This document shows positions 1 through 5,152 of a stretch of DNA of 5,152 nt, piece after piece. Position 1 is the stretch's first letter; each line of letters starts with the position of its first letter. A program made the position numbers and the translations under genes. Location of the stretch: the NCBI GenBank assembly GCA_937910785.1, contig CALDLG010000213.1:1-5152 (forward strand), written 5' to 3'. This DNA comes from an uncultured Lachnospiraceae bacterium (GTDB lineage Bacteria; Bacillota; Clostridia; Lachnospirales; Lachnospiraceae). Below the pieces are notes generated by a model that saw nothing but the letters and a program-made list of their open reading frames with translations, did no database searches and was not told the origin of the DNA.

Positions 1-480
1 CTGTTTCCGCATTTCCCGTCTCCTGATTCCCGCTTCCCATTCCGCTTTTTCCGCCTCTGTCCGAATGATGAGTCCGGGCACCTCTACGGGTTTCCCGTCT
101 CCGTCAACCGCAACCAGTGTCAGATATGCTCTGTTTATGGGTTTTCTGATCCCGTCAAGACTTTCCACATAAGTGTCCACCCGTACCTCCATGGATGTTT
201 TGCCAACGAAAGTCACTCTTCCGATCAATACAATCAAATCCTTGAGGTATGCTCCGCGTATAAATTTCAGATTATCGACGGAAAGCTTCTTCCTTCCTTT
301 GGCACCATCGACGGACGCCGTTATCACATCCTGCTGTGCATGTCTGATTCCGACGAGACCCGCCAGCTCATCAATCCATTCCATTAGTTTCCCGCCAAAC
401 AGTCTGCCTGCTCCGTTTAAATGCGCCGGACGCACCTGGTATACCTGCTCTATACGGGATTCTGACACTGTTTTTTCCAT
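1..480 (-). CDS. Acyl-CoA thioesterase, YciA/BACH hotdog family (3' end cut by window edge)
   Basis: This is a single-hotdog acyl-CoA hydrolase, a cytoplasmic enzyme that cleaves acyl-CoA thioesters to the free acid and CoA. The visible 160 residues are open to position 1 with no stop, so the C-terminus lies outside the window. The family signature is clear: N22-G-A-G-R-L-F-G-G30 followed by L-M-E-W-I-D37, where D37 matches the catalytic acidic residue on the central hotdog helix. The second half carries ITASVDG (53-59), FIRG and the GKTSMEVRVDTY strand (93-104), typical of YciA-like proteins. The start at 480 is supported by an AGAAAGGAAAG purine run about 10 nt upstream and by the usual distance to the NG-G-FGG motif. 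The protein lies beyond the probable terminator at 587-614 and has no pathway link to the sugar genes, so it is probably a separate transcription unit. Acyl chain preference cannot be read from the sequence. Confidence 0.9.
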   Translation of the reverse strand, partial: MEKTVSESRIEQVYQVRPAHLNGAGRLFGGKLMEWIDELAGLVGIRHAQQDVITASVDGAKGRKKLSVDNLKFIRGAYLKDLIVLIGRVTFVGKTSMEVRVDTYVESLDGIRKPINRAYLTLVAVDGDGKPVEVPGLIIRTEAEKAEWEAGIRRREMRKQ

Positions 481-536
481 ACTGCTTCCGCTTTCCTTTC
501 TATTTCATACGCCGCCGTCACTTCCCGGCCCGCTAA

Positions 537-567
537 TCCATACCGCTTCATCACCTGCTTCTGTCAA
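537..567 (-). promoter_or_regulatory. Possible sigma-A promoter for the thioesterase gene
   Basis: A perfect TTGACA lies at 567-562 on the minus strand, 20 nt past the hairpin at 587-614 and about 80 nt before the thioesterase start. The only -10-like hexamer near it is TATGGA (542-537), which matches TATAAT at three positions and sits at a long 19-nt spacing. The location is right for an independent promoter, but the -10 match is weak. Confidence 0.25.
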
Positions 568-586
568 CCCATGAATACGATACAAG

Positions 587-614
587 AAGAAGTTCTGCGC
601 ATACAGAACTTCTT
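587..614 (-). terminator. Probable intrinsic terminator at the end of the sugar operon
   Basis: The perfect 11-bp inverted repeat AAGAAGTTCTG / CAGAACTTCTT has a 6-nt loop (598-603) and begins 32 nt past the thymidylate kinase stop. Read on the minus strand, the 3' arm runs on into CTTGTATCG, giving a pyrimidine-rich, U-containing tail rather than a clean U-run. The stem is AT-rich (4 of 11 pairs are GC), so strength may be modest. The position between two functionally unrelated genes supports a terminator. It could also be a protein-binding palindrome. Confidence 0.6.
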
Positions 615-646
615 ACCAAAAGCAGCAGCGATCTCCTGCGCATAAC

Positions 647-1303
647 CTATAGGCCAAAATATCCCTTTACAGCCTCCCACACCGAATCGGCAATTTCCTC
701 CTGAGACCGGCTGCCGTCAATGATAATAACCTTCTCTTCCTTTTCCAGTAACCGGAAGGCTTTCATATAATTCTCCCTGACCAGGGTTAATCTGGATTTT
801 TTCTCAAACAATTCCTTGTGAAAGCGATTCTTCGCAATTCTTTCAATGGCAGTCTCCGGCGTAACATCTATGAAAACCGTAATCGTCGGCTTCAAAATCG
901 CGCTGCTTTGCTCATTCGCCTTAATCACCCACTCCATAGGCATATCCACGCTGTGATACGCATACGAGGAGAAATAATAGCGGTCTGTAATGACCGAAGT
1001 TCCCCCTTCGATTTTAGCCATAATTCCATCCACTTCGTTCAGCAGATGATCAAGGCGATCGGCAACAAACAGCCCGGCAATGACACGGTTATCCGTCCTG
1101 ATTCTTCCCGTCAGGATCTGATGAATCAGGGAGCCGATCGGAGAATCGGTCGGTTCTTTCGTCGTATAACAGTGTATTCCGTTCTGTTTCAGTCTGACGT
1201 TTAACAATTCAATCTGTGTGCTCTTTCCGCTTCCGTCAATGCCTTCAAAAGCTATAAAATTACCGCGGTCAGATTTCTTTTTTTCAGATGCCGTCGTTTG
1301 CAT
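647..1303 (-). CDS. tmk: Thymidylate kinase (dTMP kinase), divergent type
   Basis: It is predicted to phosphorylate dTMP to dTDP using ATP in the cytoplasm. The 218-residue length is close to the usual 205-215. Visible motifs are the P-loop G21-I-D-G-S-G-K27-S-T, the KEP motif (49-51) at the place of canonical REP, ADRLDH (81-86), the DRY motif (107-109) followed by FSSYAYHS, and a basic LID-like segment with R155, K158, R160, K163, K168, K169 and R171. The P-loop carries no extra arginine, and the basic residues sit in the LID, as in bacterial type II enzymes. Differences from housekeeping Tmk are KEPTDSPIG in place of REPGGTPIG and AYHS in place of AYQG near the nucleotide pocket. The ATG at 1303 is chosen because AGGGAGAG precedes it by 9 nt and the P-loop then falls at a normal position. 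The same frame is open up to 1426, but that part lies inside the upstream gene. The gap to that gene is 5 nt. It may be a second, pathway-dedicated copy or a kinase for a related nucleotide. Confidence 0.87.
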   Translation of the reverse strand: MQTTASEKKKSDRGNFIAFEGIDGSGKSTQIELLNVRLKQNGIHCYTTKEPTDSPIGSLIHQILTGRIRTDNRVIAGLFVADRLDHLLNEVDGIMAKIEGGTSVITDRYYFSSYAYHSVDMPMEWVIKANEQSSAILKPTITVFIDVTPETAIERIAKNRFHKELFEKKSRLTLVRENYMKAFRLLEKEEKVIIIDGSRSQEEIADSVWEAVKGYFGL

Positions 1304-1308
1304 AATCT

Positions 1309-2319
1309 TTATCTCTCCCTGTTGATTTCCCTGTAATAGGTGCGGTCTATACAGAACTCTGTTCCAAATCCTTCTTTGAAGCGGGATAACCCAAGATTTA
1401 AATATTTGCCATGATTTTCGGTACAAATGCCAAATGTAAAGTATTTCATCTGTTTTTCAAGGGCTGTTTCAAGCAAATGATAGATTAAAAAATCCATCGG
1501 AAAATACGACAGATATTTTTCATCCGAGGCAAGATACTGTGTATGCATAACGCCTCCCCGGAACAGAAAGATCATACTGCCCGCTATCATAATTTCCTCT
1601 TTATATACGCCATAAAACTCTATGTTTTCGGGAAATCGGTTGAATTTTAAATCCAGCAGCTCTTCATATTGATGTACGCGGGGCAGATTCAGCTTATTCA
1701 GATTTAAACCCAGGACGTCATAAAACTGTCGAATTCCCTCCGGCGAATCAAGCCGCGAAAATGTCAGATCATTTTTCAGGGAATATCGGTAATCCCGCCG
1801 CTTACTCGACGAAAACTGCTCCAGAATCCCGTCCTGATATCTGTCCAGTTTCATATAATAATTTAATTCATCATATTGTTCAAATCCTCTCTGATACAGA
1901 AAATAGTCGATCAGATCGGTATTTTTCCGGCAGAAAACAGGAGCCGTCATTTTCAGTACGATTTCATCATAGTTTTCCCCGGACCAGTATCTGTCCAATT
2001 CCGTCATCAGCAGATCGACATTTGATGCACTGTAAAACCCAGGAGAGAGAAGAATCCCGCCAAACGTGGTTCCTTTATGGGAAAAGAAGGTTTTTTTCGA
2101 CTTCTCATTTATGTCGCAGGCCAGAATAACCGCCACCACCGCATTCCCCTTATATACGATCAGCGAACTGTCTTTAAATTTTCCCGCCGGATGGTACTCG
2201 ATAAATCGTCTCGTCTGCAGAAAGGTTCCGTTCATGCTCTCCTGCAGTACAAACCGATCCCATACCTGCGCCATTGCATCCTGATATTTTTCAATTCTTA
2301 ATTCCATATCGTTCCCCAT
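1309..2319 (-). CDS. FemAB/GNAT-fold transferase of a surface-glycan locus
   Basis: This 336-residue protein looks like two GNAT-like halves in tandem, as in FemAB-type proteins. The N-terminal half runs to about 160, with the W20-D-R-F block, NGTFLQTRRFIEYHP (30-44), FFSHKGTTFGG (78-88) and the helical segment around VDLLMTELDRYW (101-112). The C-terminal half starts near 165 with a basic SSKRRDYRY (171-179), and contains FYGVY (235-239), VMHTQYLASDEKY (257-269) and the end motif GLSRFKEGFG (310-319). From general knowledge, similar proteins occur in clostridial polysaccharide clusters next to aminotransferases and formyl- or acetyltransferases, and are assigned to the GNAT superfamily. It would transfer an acyl or aminoacyl group in the cytoplasm; the donor and acceptor cannot be read. 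No signal peptide or membrane segment is seen. The start is uncertain: the ATG at 2319 has AAGGAG 17 nt away, which is too far, while the ATG at 2307 (residue 5) has GGGGA about 5 nt upstream. The first four residues may therefore not be translated. Confidence 0.8.
   Translation of the reverse strand: MGNDMELRIEKYQDAMAQVWDRFVLQESMNGTFLQTRRFIEYHPAGKFKDSSLIVYKGNAVVAVILACDINEKSKKTFFSHKGTTFGGILLSPGFYSASNVDLLMTELDRYWSGENYDEIVLKMTAPVFCRKNTDLIDYFLYQRGFEQYDELNYYMKLDRYQDGILEQFSSSKRRDYRYSLKNDLTFSRLDSPEGIRQFYDVLGLNLNKLNLPRVHQYEELLDLKFNRFPENIEFYGVYKEEIMIAGSMIFLFRGGVMHTQYLASDEKYLSYFPMDFLIYHLLETALEKQMKYFTFGICTENHGKYLNLGLSRFKEGFGTEFCIDRTYYREINRER
1313..1320 (-). promoter_or_regulatory. Ribosome binding site deciding the tmk start
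   Basis: AGGGAGAG lies 9 nt before the ATG at 1303, inside the last codons of the upstream FemAB-like gene, whose TAA is at 1311-1309. It supports the 1303 start over the longer reading frame and implies coupling to translation of the upstream gene. Confidence 0.75.
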
Positions 2320-2343
2320 CCGCCCGGTCCGGCAGACTCCTTT

Positions 2344-3264
2344 TTATGATATCTCCGTAAGCTCGGCATATCCTACCCCGGTTTTTCCCATCCCGTTTCC
2401 ATTATAGAACAACCAGGTACTGTTATCCGTTTTCAGTTTTACCGGATAACATGCCATTTCCGAATCCCAGCCGGAATCGGATCTGCATAAGCCGGCCTCC
2501 TGATCCCTGCGGGACCAGTTAATTCCGTCTGCAGACCTGGCATATCCTATGATATAATCTTTGGATACCAGATCTCTTGTATAATACATCTCATACCCGT
2601 TTTCGACAGGATAAACCTTCGGCCGGCCAATGCGGTATTCATCCCCCGTCACATCAACACAGAGTCGGTCGTCCTCCCTCGAAAAATGAATGCCGTCTTT
2701 TGATTCCGTATACCATATATTGTATATCGGATAGGGCGTATCGTTGATATATTTCCAGCCATCTATCACGGCATAATAGCATCTGAAAAGATCCTGCTCA
2801 TGCAGAACCGTATGAATACATCTTCCAAATCGGCCCTGCGGAGATCTGTCAAGAACCGGCACCTCAGAATATCTGTGAAATGTCTTCCCGGAATCATCAC
2901 TGATTGCCAGACCGGAAAAAGCATAAAATTTTACCTTTTGGACATGTTGAAACCCTACATAGTATAAATACAGCTGATTGTTCACCGGGATGATATCTCC
3001 AAGAATCACGCCGTTATCGTCGAAACATCCGTCACGCCCTATGTCCAGGGCCGGTTTCTCACTGACATATAAAACATTGCCGGGATTACTTTCCTCTACG
3101 TCAATATACTTGATCCGGCTGACTCCCTGCGCATCCCGCACGCCTCCCCAGATCCGGATGACACCCGGTTCTATCCTCATCGCATGCGGCGTCATAAAGG
3201 TATTGATCTCCCATTCATGTTCGCCCTGCGGACAATAGATTTTTCCTTTTTTCTCCCACATCAT
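2344..3264 (-). CDS. GH43-like five-bladed beta-propeller protein of unknown function
   Basis: This 306-residue protein has blade-like repeats that resemble the five-bladed propellers of the GH43/GH32/GH130 clans. The repeats are LYLYYVGFQ with GLAISDDSGKTFHRY (98-132), RCYYAVIDG with IWYTESKDGIHFSR (161-196), YEMYYTRD with IGYARSADGINWSR (224-252), and WLFYNGNGMG with TGVGYAEL (284-302). Each has an aromatic strand, then an A/T-x-S-x-DG-x-x-(F/W) strand. Acidic residues at places often catalytic or metal-linked in such folds are D82/D83, E187, and D267 and E269 in GWDSEMACYP, but a full hydrolase triad cannot be confirmed. There is no signal peptide or membrane segment, so it should act in the cytoplasm, which is unusual for a secreted-glycosidase fold. 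It starts directly after the TAG of the acyltransferase gene, with AGGAGG 8 nt upstream; an adjacent second ATG at 3261 could also be used. Its place among nucleotide-sugar genes suggests a role in glycan assembly or modification rather than degradation. Confidence 0.82.
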   Translation of the reverse strand: MMWEKKGKIYCPQGEHEWEINTFMTPHAMRIEPGVIRIWGGVRDAQGVSRIKYIDVEESNPGNVLYVSEKPALDIGRDGCFDDNGVILGDIIPVNNQLYLYYVGFQHVQKVKFYAFSGLAISDDSGKTFHRYSEVPVLDRSPQGRFGRCIHTVLHEQDLFRCYYAVIDGWKYINDTPYPIYNIWYTESKDGIHFSREDDRLCVDVTGDEYRIGRPKVYPVENGYEMYYTRDLVSKDYIIGYARSADGINWSRRDQEAGLCRSDSGWDSEMACYPVKLKTDNSTWLFYNGNGMGKTGVGYAELTEIS

Positions 3265-3951
3265 CTAATATTCCTCCTGTATCCCAAACTGCTGGTATGC
3301 GGTTTTTTCCATAGGCTTTGCAGGACTTCCGATATATACCCTTCCCGGCTCTGACAGACTTTTCACAGTCAGCGCTCCCGCACCAAAAACAGTGTCAGAA
3401 GGAAGCGTTACATGATCTCCCAGTGTGGTGTTTACGCCCAGAAATGATCCTCTCCCAACCCTGCAGAAGCCGGAAACCACTACATGAGACGTAAGCCAGC
3501 AGTCGTCTTCGATTACAGACCTGTGTCCTATATGGTTGCCGCTCCACAAAACCACATTATTCCCGATACAGGCATGATATTGAATCGTGTTGTCTTCAAA
3601 AATAAAGGTATTTTCTCCTATCCGGACATTATGCCAGACAAATGCGTGGGAGCTGATATAAGAGGCACAGTGATATCCCTTATCCTTACAGGCCGTATAC
3701 AGACGTTTTCTTGCCCTGTTTAACTGCACATAGGTTACCGCCACAAATACATCATACGCAGATGGCGGAAATTTCTGCTCCATATCTTCAAAATCTATGA
3801 CCGGAAGACCTTTTAAGGTATCATCACTACGATATTTTCTTTCCACCGCAAATGCGGCCACTTCATATTCCGAGTCATAGGTGAAATATTCAAAGGCTAT
3901 TTCGCCGAATTCTCCGGCGCCTACAATAACAAGCTTTCTTGTTTTTCCCAT
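3265..3951 (-). CDS. PglD/NeuD-type sugar acyltransferase with left-handed beta-helix
   Basis: This enzyme is predicted to transfer an acyl group, most likely acetyl from acetyl-CoA, onto an amino or hydroxyl group of an activated sugar in the cytoplasm. The 228-residue protein has the two-domain layout of the family: a Rossmann-like N-terminus with VIVGAGEFGE (8-17), and hexapeptide repeats from about 104 to 200 (IGENTFI, IGNNVVL, IEDDCWL, VGRGSFLGVN). It closes with YIGSPAKPM (206-214), the usual end of the helix domain. H140, H143 and H156 in the GNHIGH and TSHVVVSG stretches are candidates for the catalytic base. With the aminotransferase upstream, N-acetylation of a 3-amino sugar is the simplest role, but O-acylation is possible. 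The ATG at 3951 is chosen because GGGAG lies 5 nt upstream and family members begin just before the Rossmann strand. An in-frame ATG at 4005 would add 18 residues unlike the family; its AAGGA is only 3 nt away. The gap to the upstream gene is 73 nt with this start. Confidence 0.88.
   Translation of the reverse strand: MGKTRKLVIVGAGEFGEIAFEYFTYDSEYEVAAFAVERKYRSDDTLKGLPVIDFEDMEQKFPPSAYDVFVAVTYVQLNRARKRLYTACKDKGYHCASYISSHAFVWHNVRIGENTFIFEDNTIQYHACIGNNVVLWSGNHIGHRSVIEDDCWLTSHVVVSGFCRVGRGSFLGVNTTLGDHVTLPSDTVFGAGALTVKSLSEPGRVYIGSPAKPMEKTAYQQFGIQEEY
3273..3278 (-). promoter_or_regulatory. Strong AGGAGG ribosome binding site for the propeller gene
   Basis: A perfect AGGAGG lies 8 nt before the ATG at 3264, inside the last codons of the acyltransferase gene. 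The acyltransferase stop TAG (3267-3265) is followed at once by ATGATG, so ribosomes ending the upstream gene can reinitiate here. This favours 3264 over 3261 as the start. Confidence 0.8.
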
Positions 3952-3956
3952 CTCTT

Positions 3957-3961
3957 CTCCC
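3957..3961 (-). promoter_or_regulatory. Ribosome binding site deciding the acyltransferase start
   Basis: GGGAG lies 5 nt before the ATG at 3951. The competing upstream ATG at 4005 has AAGGA (4013-4009) only 3 nt away, shorter than usual, so the downstream start is favoured without excluding the other. Confidence 0.55.
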
Positions 3962-4024
3962 GATTTTCTGTCATTTGTTTCCCCTGTTCTCCTGCATCTT
4001 ATCATATTTCCTTATAAAACACCA

Positions 4025-5125
4025 CTAAAACCCGTTCAGGCAGTCAGTCACATATCGCACCTCTTCATCCGTCATGCCCGGATAAAGCGGAATGCTGACT
4101 TCCTCCGTACAGATTTTTTCTGTAACCGGATAATCCCGGATATCCCATTTTTCATCCCGGTACGCTCCCTGTTCGGGTATCGGAATGGGATAATGAATAT
4201 TGGTATGAATTCCTTTTTCATCCAGATATTGAATCAGCTTCTCCCGTTCCGCGCAGAAGACCGGATAAATATGAAATACATGGCTGTCCGTTTCTTCCTT
4301 TTTTACAAGGGGAAGTTTCAGCTTCGGATTACGAATCTGTTCATTGTACAGCCCGGCGATCTGTTTTCTCCGCCGGTTCCACTCATCCAGATATCGCAGC
4401 TTTAAACGCAGAAACGCCGCCTGTATTTCATCGAGACGTGAGTTGCATCCCTTTAATTGATGGTCATATTTCCGGTGAGAGCCGTAATTGCAGATCGCTC
4501 TTATCCTGTCGGCAAGCTCCTTATCGTTTGTGGTAACGGCACCGCCGTCACCCAAAGCGCCCAGATTTTTCCCAGGGTAAAAGCTGAAAGCCGCGGCATC
4601 GCCCAGATTTCCCGTCCGCCTGCCGCGCCAGACCGCCCCATGCGCCTGCGCCGCATCTTCAATCACCTTTAGACGATACTTTAGCGCCAGCGCATTAACC
4701 GCGTCCATATCTGCCGCTCTGCCATATAAATGTACCGCAATCACAGCTTTTGTTCTTGCGGTAATTTTACTCTCTATTTTATTGATATCGATATTACAGG
4801 TATCCCAGTCGGCATCAACCGGTACGGGAACCGCGCCGACATAGCTCACCGCCAGAACCGTAGCGATAAAAGTATTGGCCGGTACGATCACTTCGTCCCC
4901 TTCTCCGATACCATAGGCCTGCAAAATAACCCTGATCGCGTCCAGGCCGTTTCCGACGCCGACGCAGTATTCCGTACCGCAGAACCTGGCAAATTCCCGT
5001 TCAAATTCACCGCATTCCGTTCCCTGAATAAACCATTCCTTTTCCAATACCTCTTCAAATTTCCGGATCAGCTCATCCTTCATGGCATCATGCACTGCCG
5101 CAAGCTTTAAATATGGTATATCCAT
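4025..5125 (-). CDS. PLP-dependent sugar aminotransferase, DegT/DnrJ/EryC1 family, FdtB/QdtB-like
   Basis: This fold-type I PLP enzyme of 366 residues (the family is usually 360-400) transfers an amino group, usually from glutamate, to a keto group of a nucleotide-activated sugar in the cytoplasm. K186 in SFYPGKNLGALGDGG is the Schiff-base lysine. D157 and Q160 in IEDAAQAHGA are the cofactor-ring contacts, and S181 lies in the phosphate-binding region. VGNGLDAI (57-64), VPANTFIATVLA (81-92), VHLYG (131-135), NYGSHRKY (213-220) and GCNSRLDEIQAA (226-237) complete the family pattern. The GNGLDAI, IAT and KNLGALGDGG variants resemble enzymes acting at C3 of dTDP-3-keto-6-deoxyhexoses (FdtB, QdtB, DesV type) more than the C4-specific PseC/ArnB group. 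That specificity call is inference from remembered motifs. The start at 5125 is fixed by an in-frame TGA at 5149-5147 with no other start codon between. Its AGAGGAA lies about 11 nt upstream, a slightly long spacing. It is the first complete gene of the operon; the upstream gene is outside the window. Confidence 0.93.
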   Translation of the reverse strand: MDIPYLKLAAVHDAMKDELIRKFEEVLEKEWFIQGTECGEFEREFARFCGTEYCVGVGNGLDAIRVILQAYGIGEGDEVIVPANTFIATVLAVSYVGAVPVPVDADWDTCNIDINKIESKITARTKAVIAVHLYGRAADMDAVNALALKYRLKVIEDAAQAHGAVWRGRRTGNLGDAAAFSFYPGKNLGALGDGGAVTTNDKELADRIRAICNYGSHRKYDHQLKGCNSRLDEIQAAFLRLKLRYLDEWNRRRKQIAGLYNEQIRNPKLKLPLVKKEETDSHVFHIYPVFCAEREKLIQYLDEKGIHTNIHYPIPIPEQGAYRDEKWDIRDYPVTEKICTEEVSIPLYPGMTDEEVRYVTDCLNGF

Positions 5126-5152
5126 TGAAGTAACCGTTCCTCTCTTTCAGTC

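Noticed and set aside
173..574. Plus-strand open frame opposite the thioesterase gene
   Set aside because: It is antisense to a clear hotdog thioesterase and its translation is a low-complexity serine/proline-rich shadow with no recognisable domain.
1304..1426. Upstream in-frame extension of the thymidylate kinase (41 extra residues)
   Set aside because: It lies inside the FemAB-like gene in another frame, its sequence is unlike any Tmk N-terminus, and a good ribosome binding site serves the ATG at 1303.
3952..4005. Longer N-terminus for the acyltransferase from the ATG at 4005
   Set aside because: The extra 18 residues are polar, unlike the family, and the P-D-type proteins start just before the Rossmann strand. 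It is kept as an alternative because an AAGGA lies 3 nt upstream.
4001..4030. Possible internal promoter with TATGAT before the acyltransferase gene
   Set aside because: The hexamer 17 nt upstream (TTTAGT) matches TTGACA at only three positions, and the gene order fits read-through from upstream.
3881..4405. Plus-strand 174-codon open frame
   Set aside because: It is antisense to the acyltransferase and aminotransferase genes, which both have strong family motifs, and its translation shows no domain pattern.
4730..5110. Plus-strand 126-codon open frame
   Set aside because: It is antisense to the conserved N-terminal half of the aminotransferase and shows no independent coding evidence.
5107..5151. 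End of an upstream gene overlapping the aminotransferase start (frame ending TAA at 5109-5107)
   Set aside because: Only about 14 codons are visible, another frame is also open to a TGA slightly further on, and nothing in the residues identifies a protein. The upstream gene could also end at the TGA at 5149-5147.

Overview
The window reads as a bacterial chromosome segment. The genus cannot be named, but strong AGGAGG-type ribosome binding sites, moderate GC and the protein sequence style (especially the FemAB/GNAT-like and beta-propeller proteins) suggest a Gram-positive anaerobe of the Clostridia, with Lachnospiraceae as the best guess. All six genes lie on the minus strand, so transcription runs from high to low coordinates.

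Positions 5125 to 647 hold a compact five-gene unit that looks like the downstream end of a cell-surface glycan or nucleotide-sugar locus. In transcription order it encodes: (1) a DegT/DnrJ/EryC1 aminotransferase that most resembles the enzymes making dTDP-3-amino-3,6-dideoxyhexoses; (2) a PglD/NeuD-type acyltransferase with a Rossmann-like N-terminus and a left-handed beta-helix; (3) a cytoplasmic protein with a GH43-like five-bladed beta-propeller; (4) a FemAB/GNAT-fold transferase; (5) a divergent thymidylate kinase. Gaps are 73, 0, 24 and 5 nt, and several ribosome binding sites sit inside the preceding gene, so co-transcription and partial translational coupling are likely. The promoter and the upstream genes (ketoisomerase, glucose-1-phosphate thymidylyltransferase, glycosyltransferases, if present) lie beyond the 5152 end.

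Positions 587-614 hold an 11-bp perfect hairpin followed on the minus strand by a pyrimidine-rich run. It probably ends the operon. Beyond it, positions 480 to 1 encode an unrelated acyl-CoA thioesterase of the YciA/BACH hotdog family, whose end is cut by the window edge. A perfect TTGACA box just past the hairpin may belong to its promoter.

Working model (inference): the aminotransferase puts an amino group on a dTDP-keto-sugar, the beta-helix enzyme acylates it, and the FemAB-like protein and the propeller protein add or handle a further decoration. The thymidylate kinase in the same transcript could supply thymidine nucleotide for dTDP-sugar activation. The roles of the propeller and FemAB-like proteins and the reason for an operon-borne thymidylate kinase are the least explained parts. 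No RNA genes, insertion sequences, CRISPR arrays or large repeats were seen, and no gene-free stretch exceeds 300 bases.
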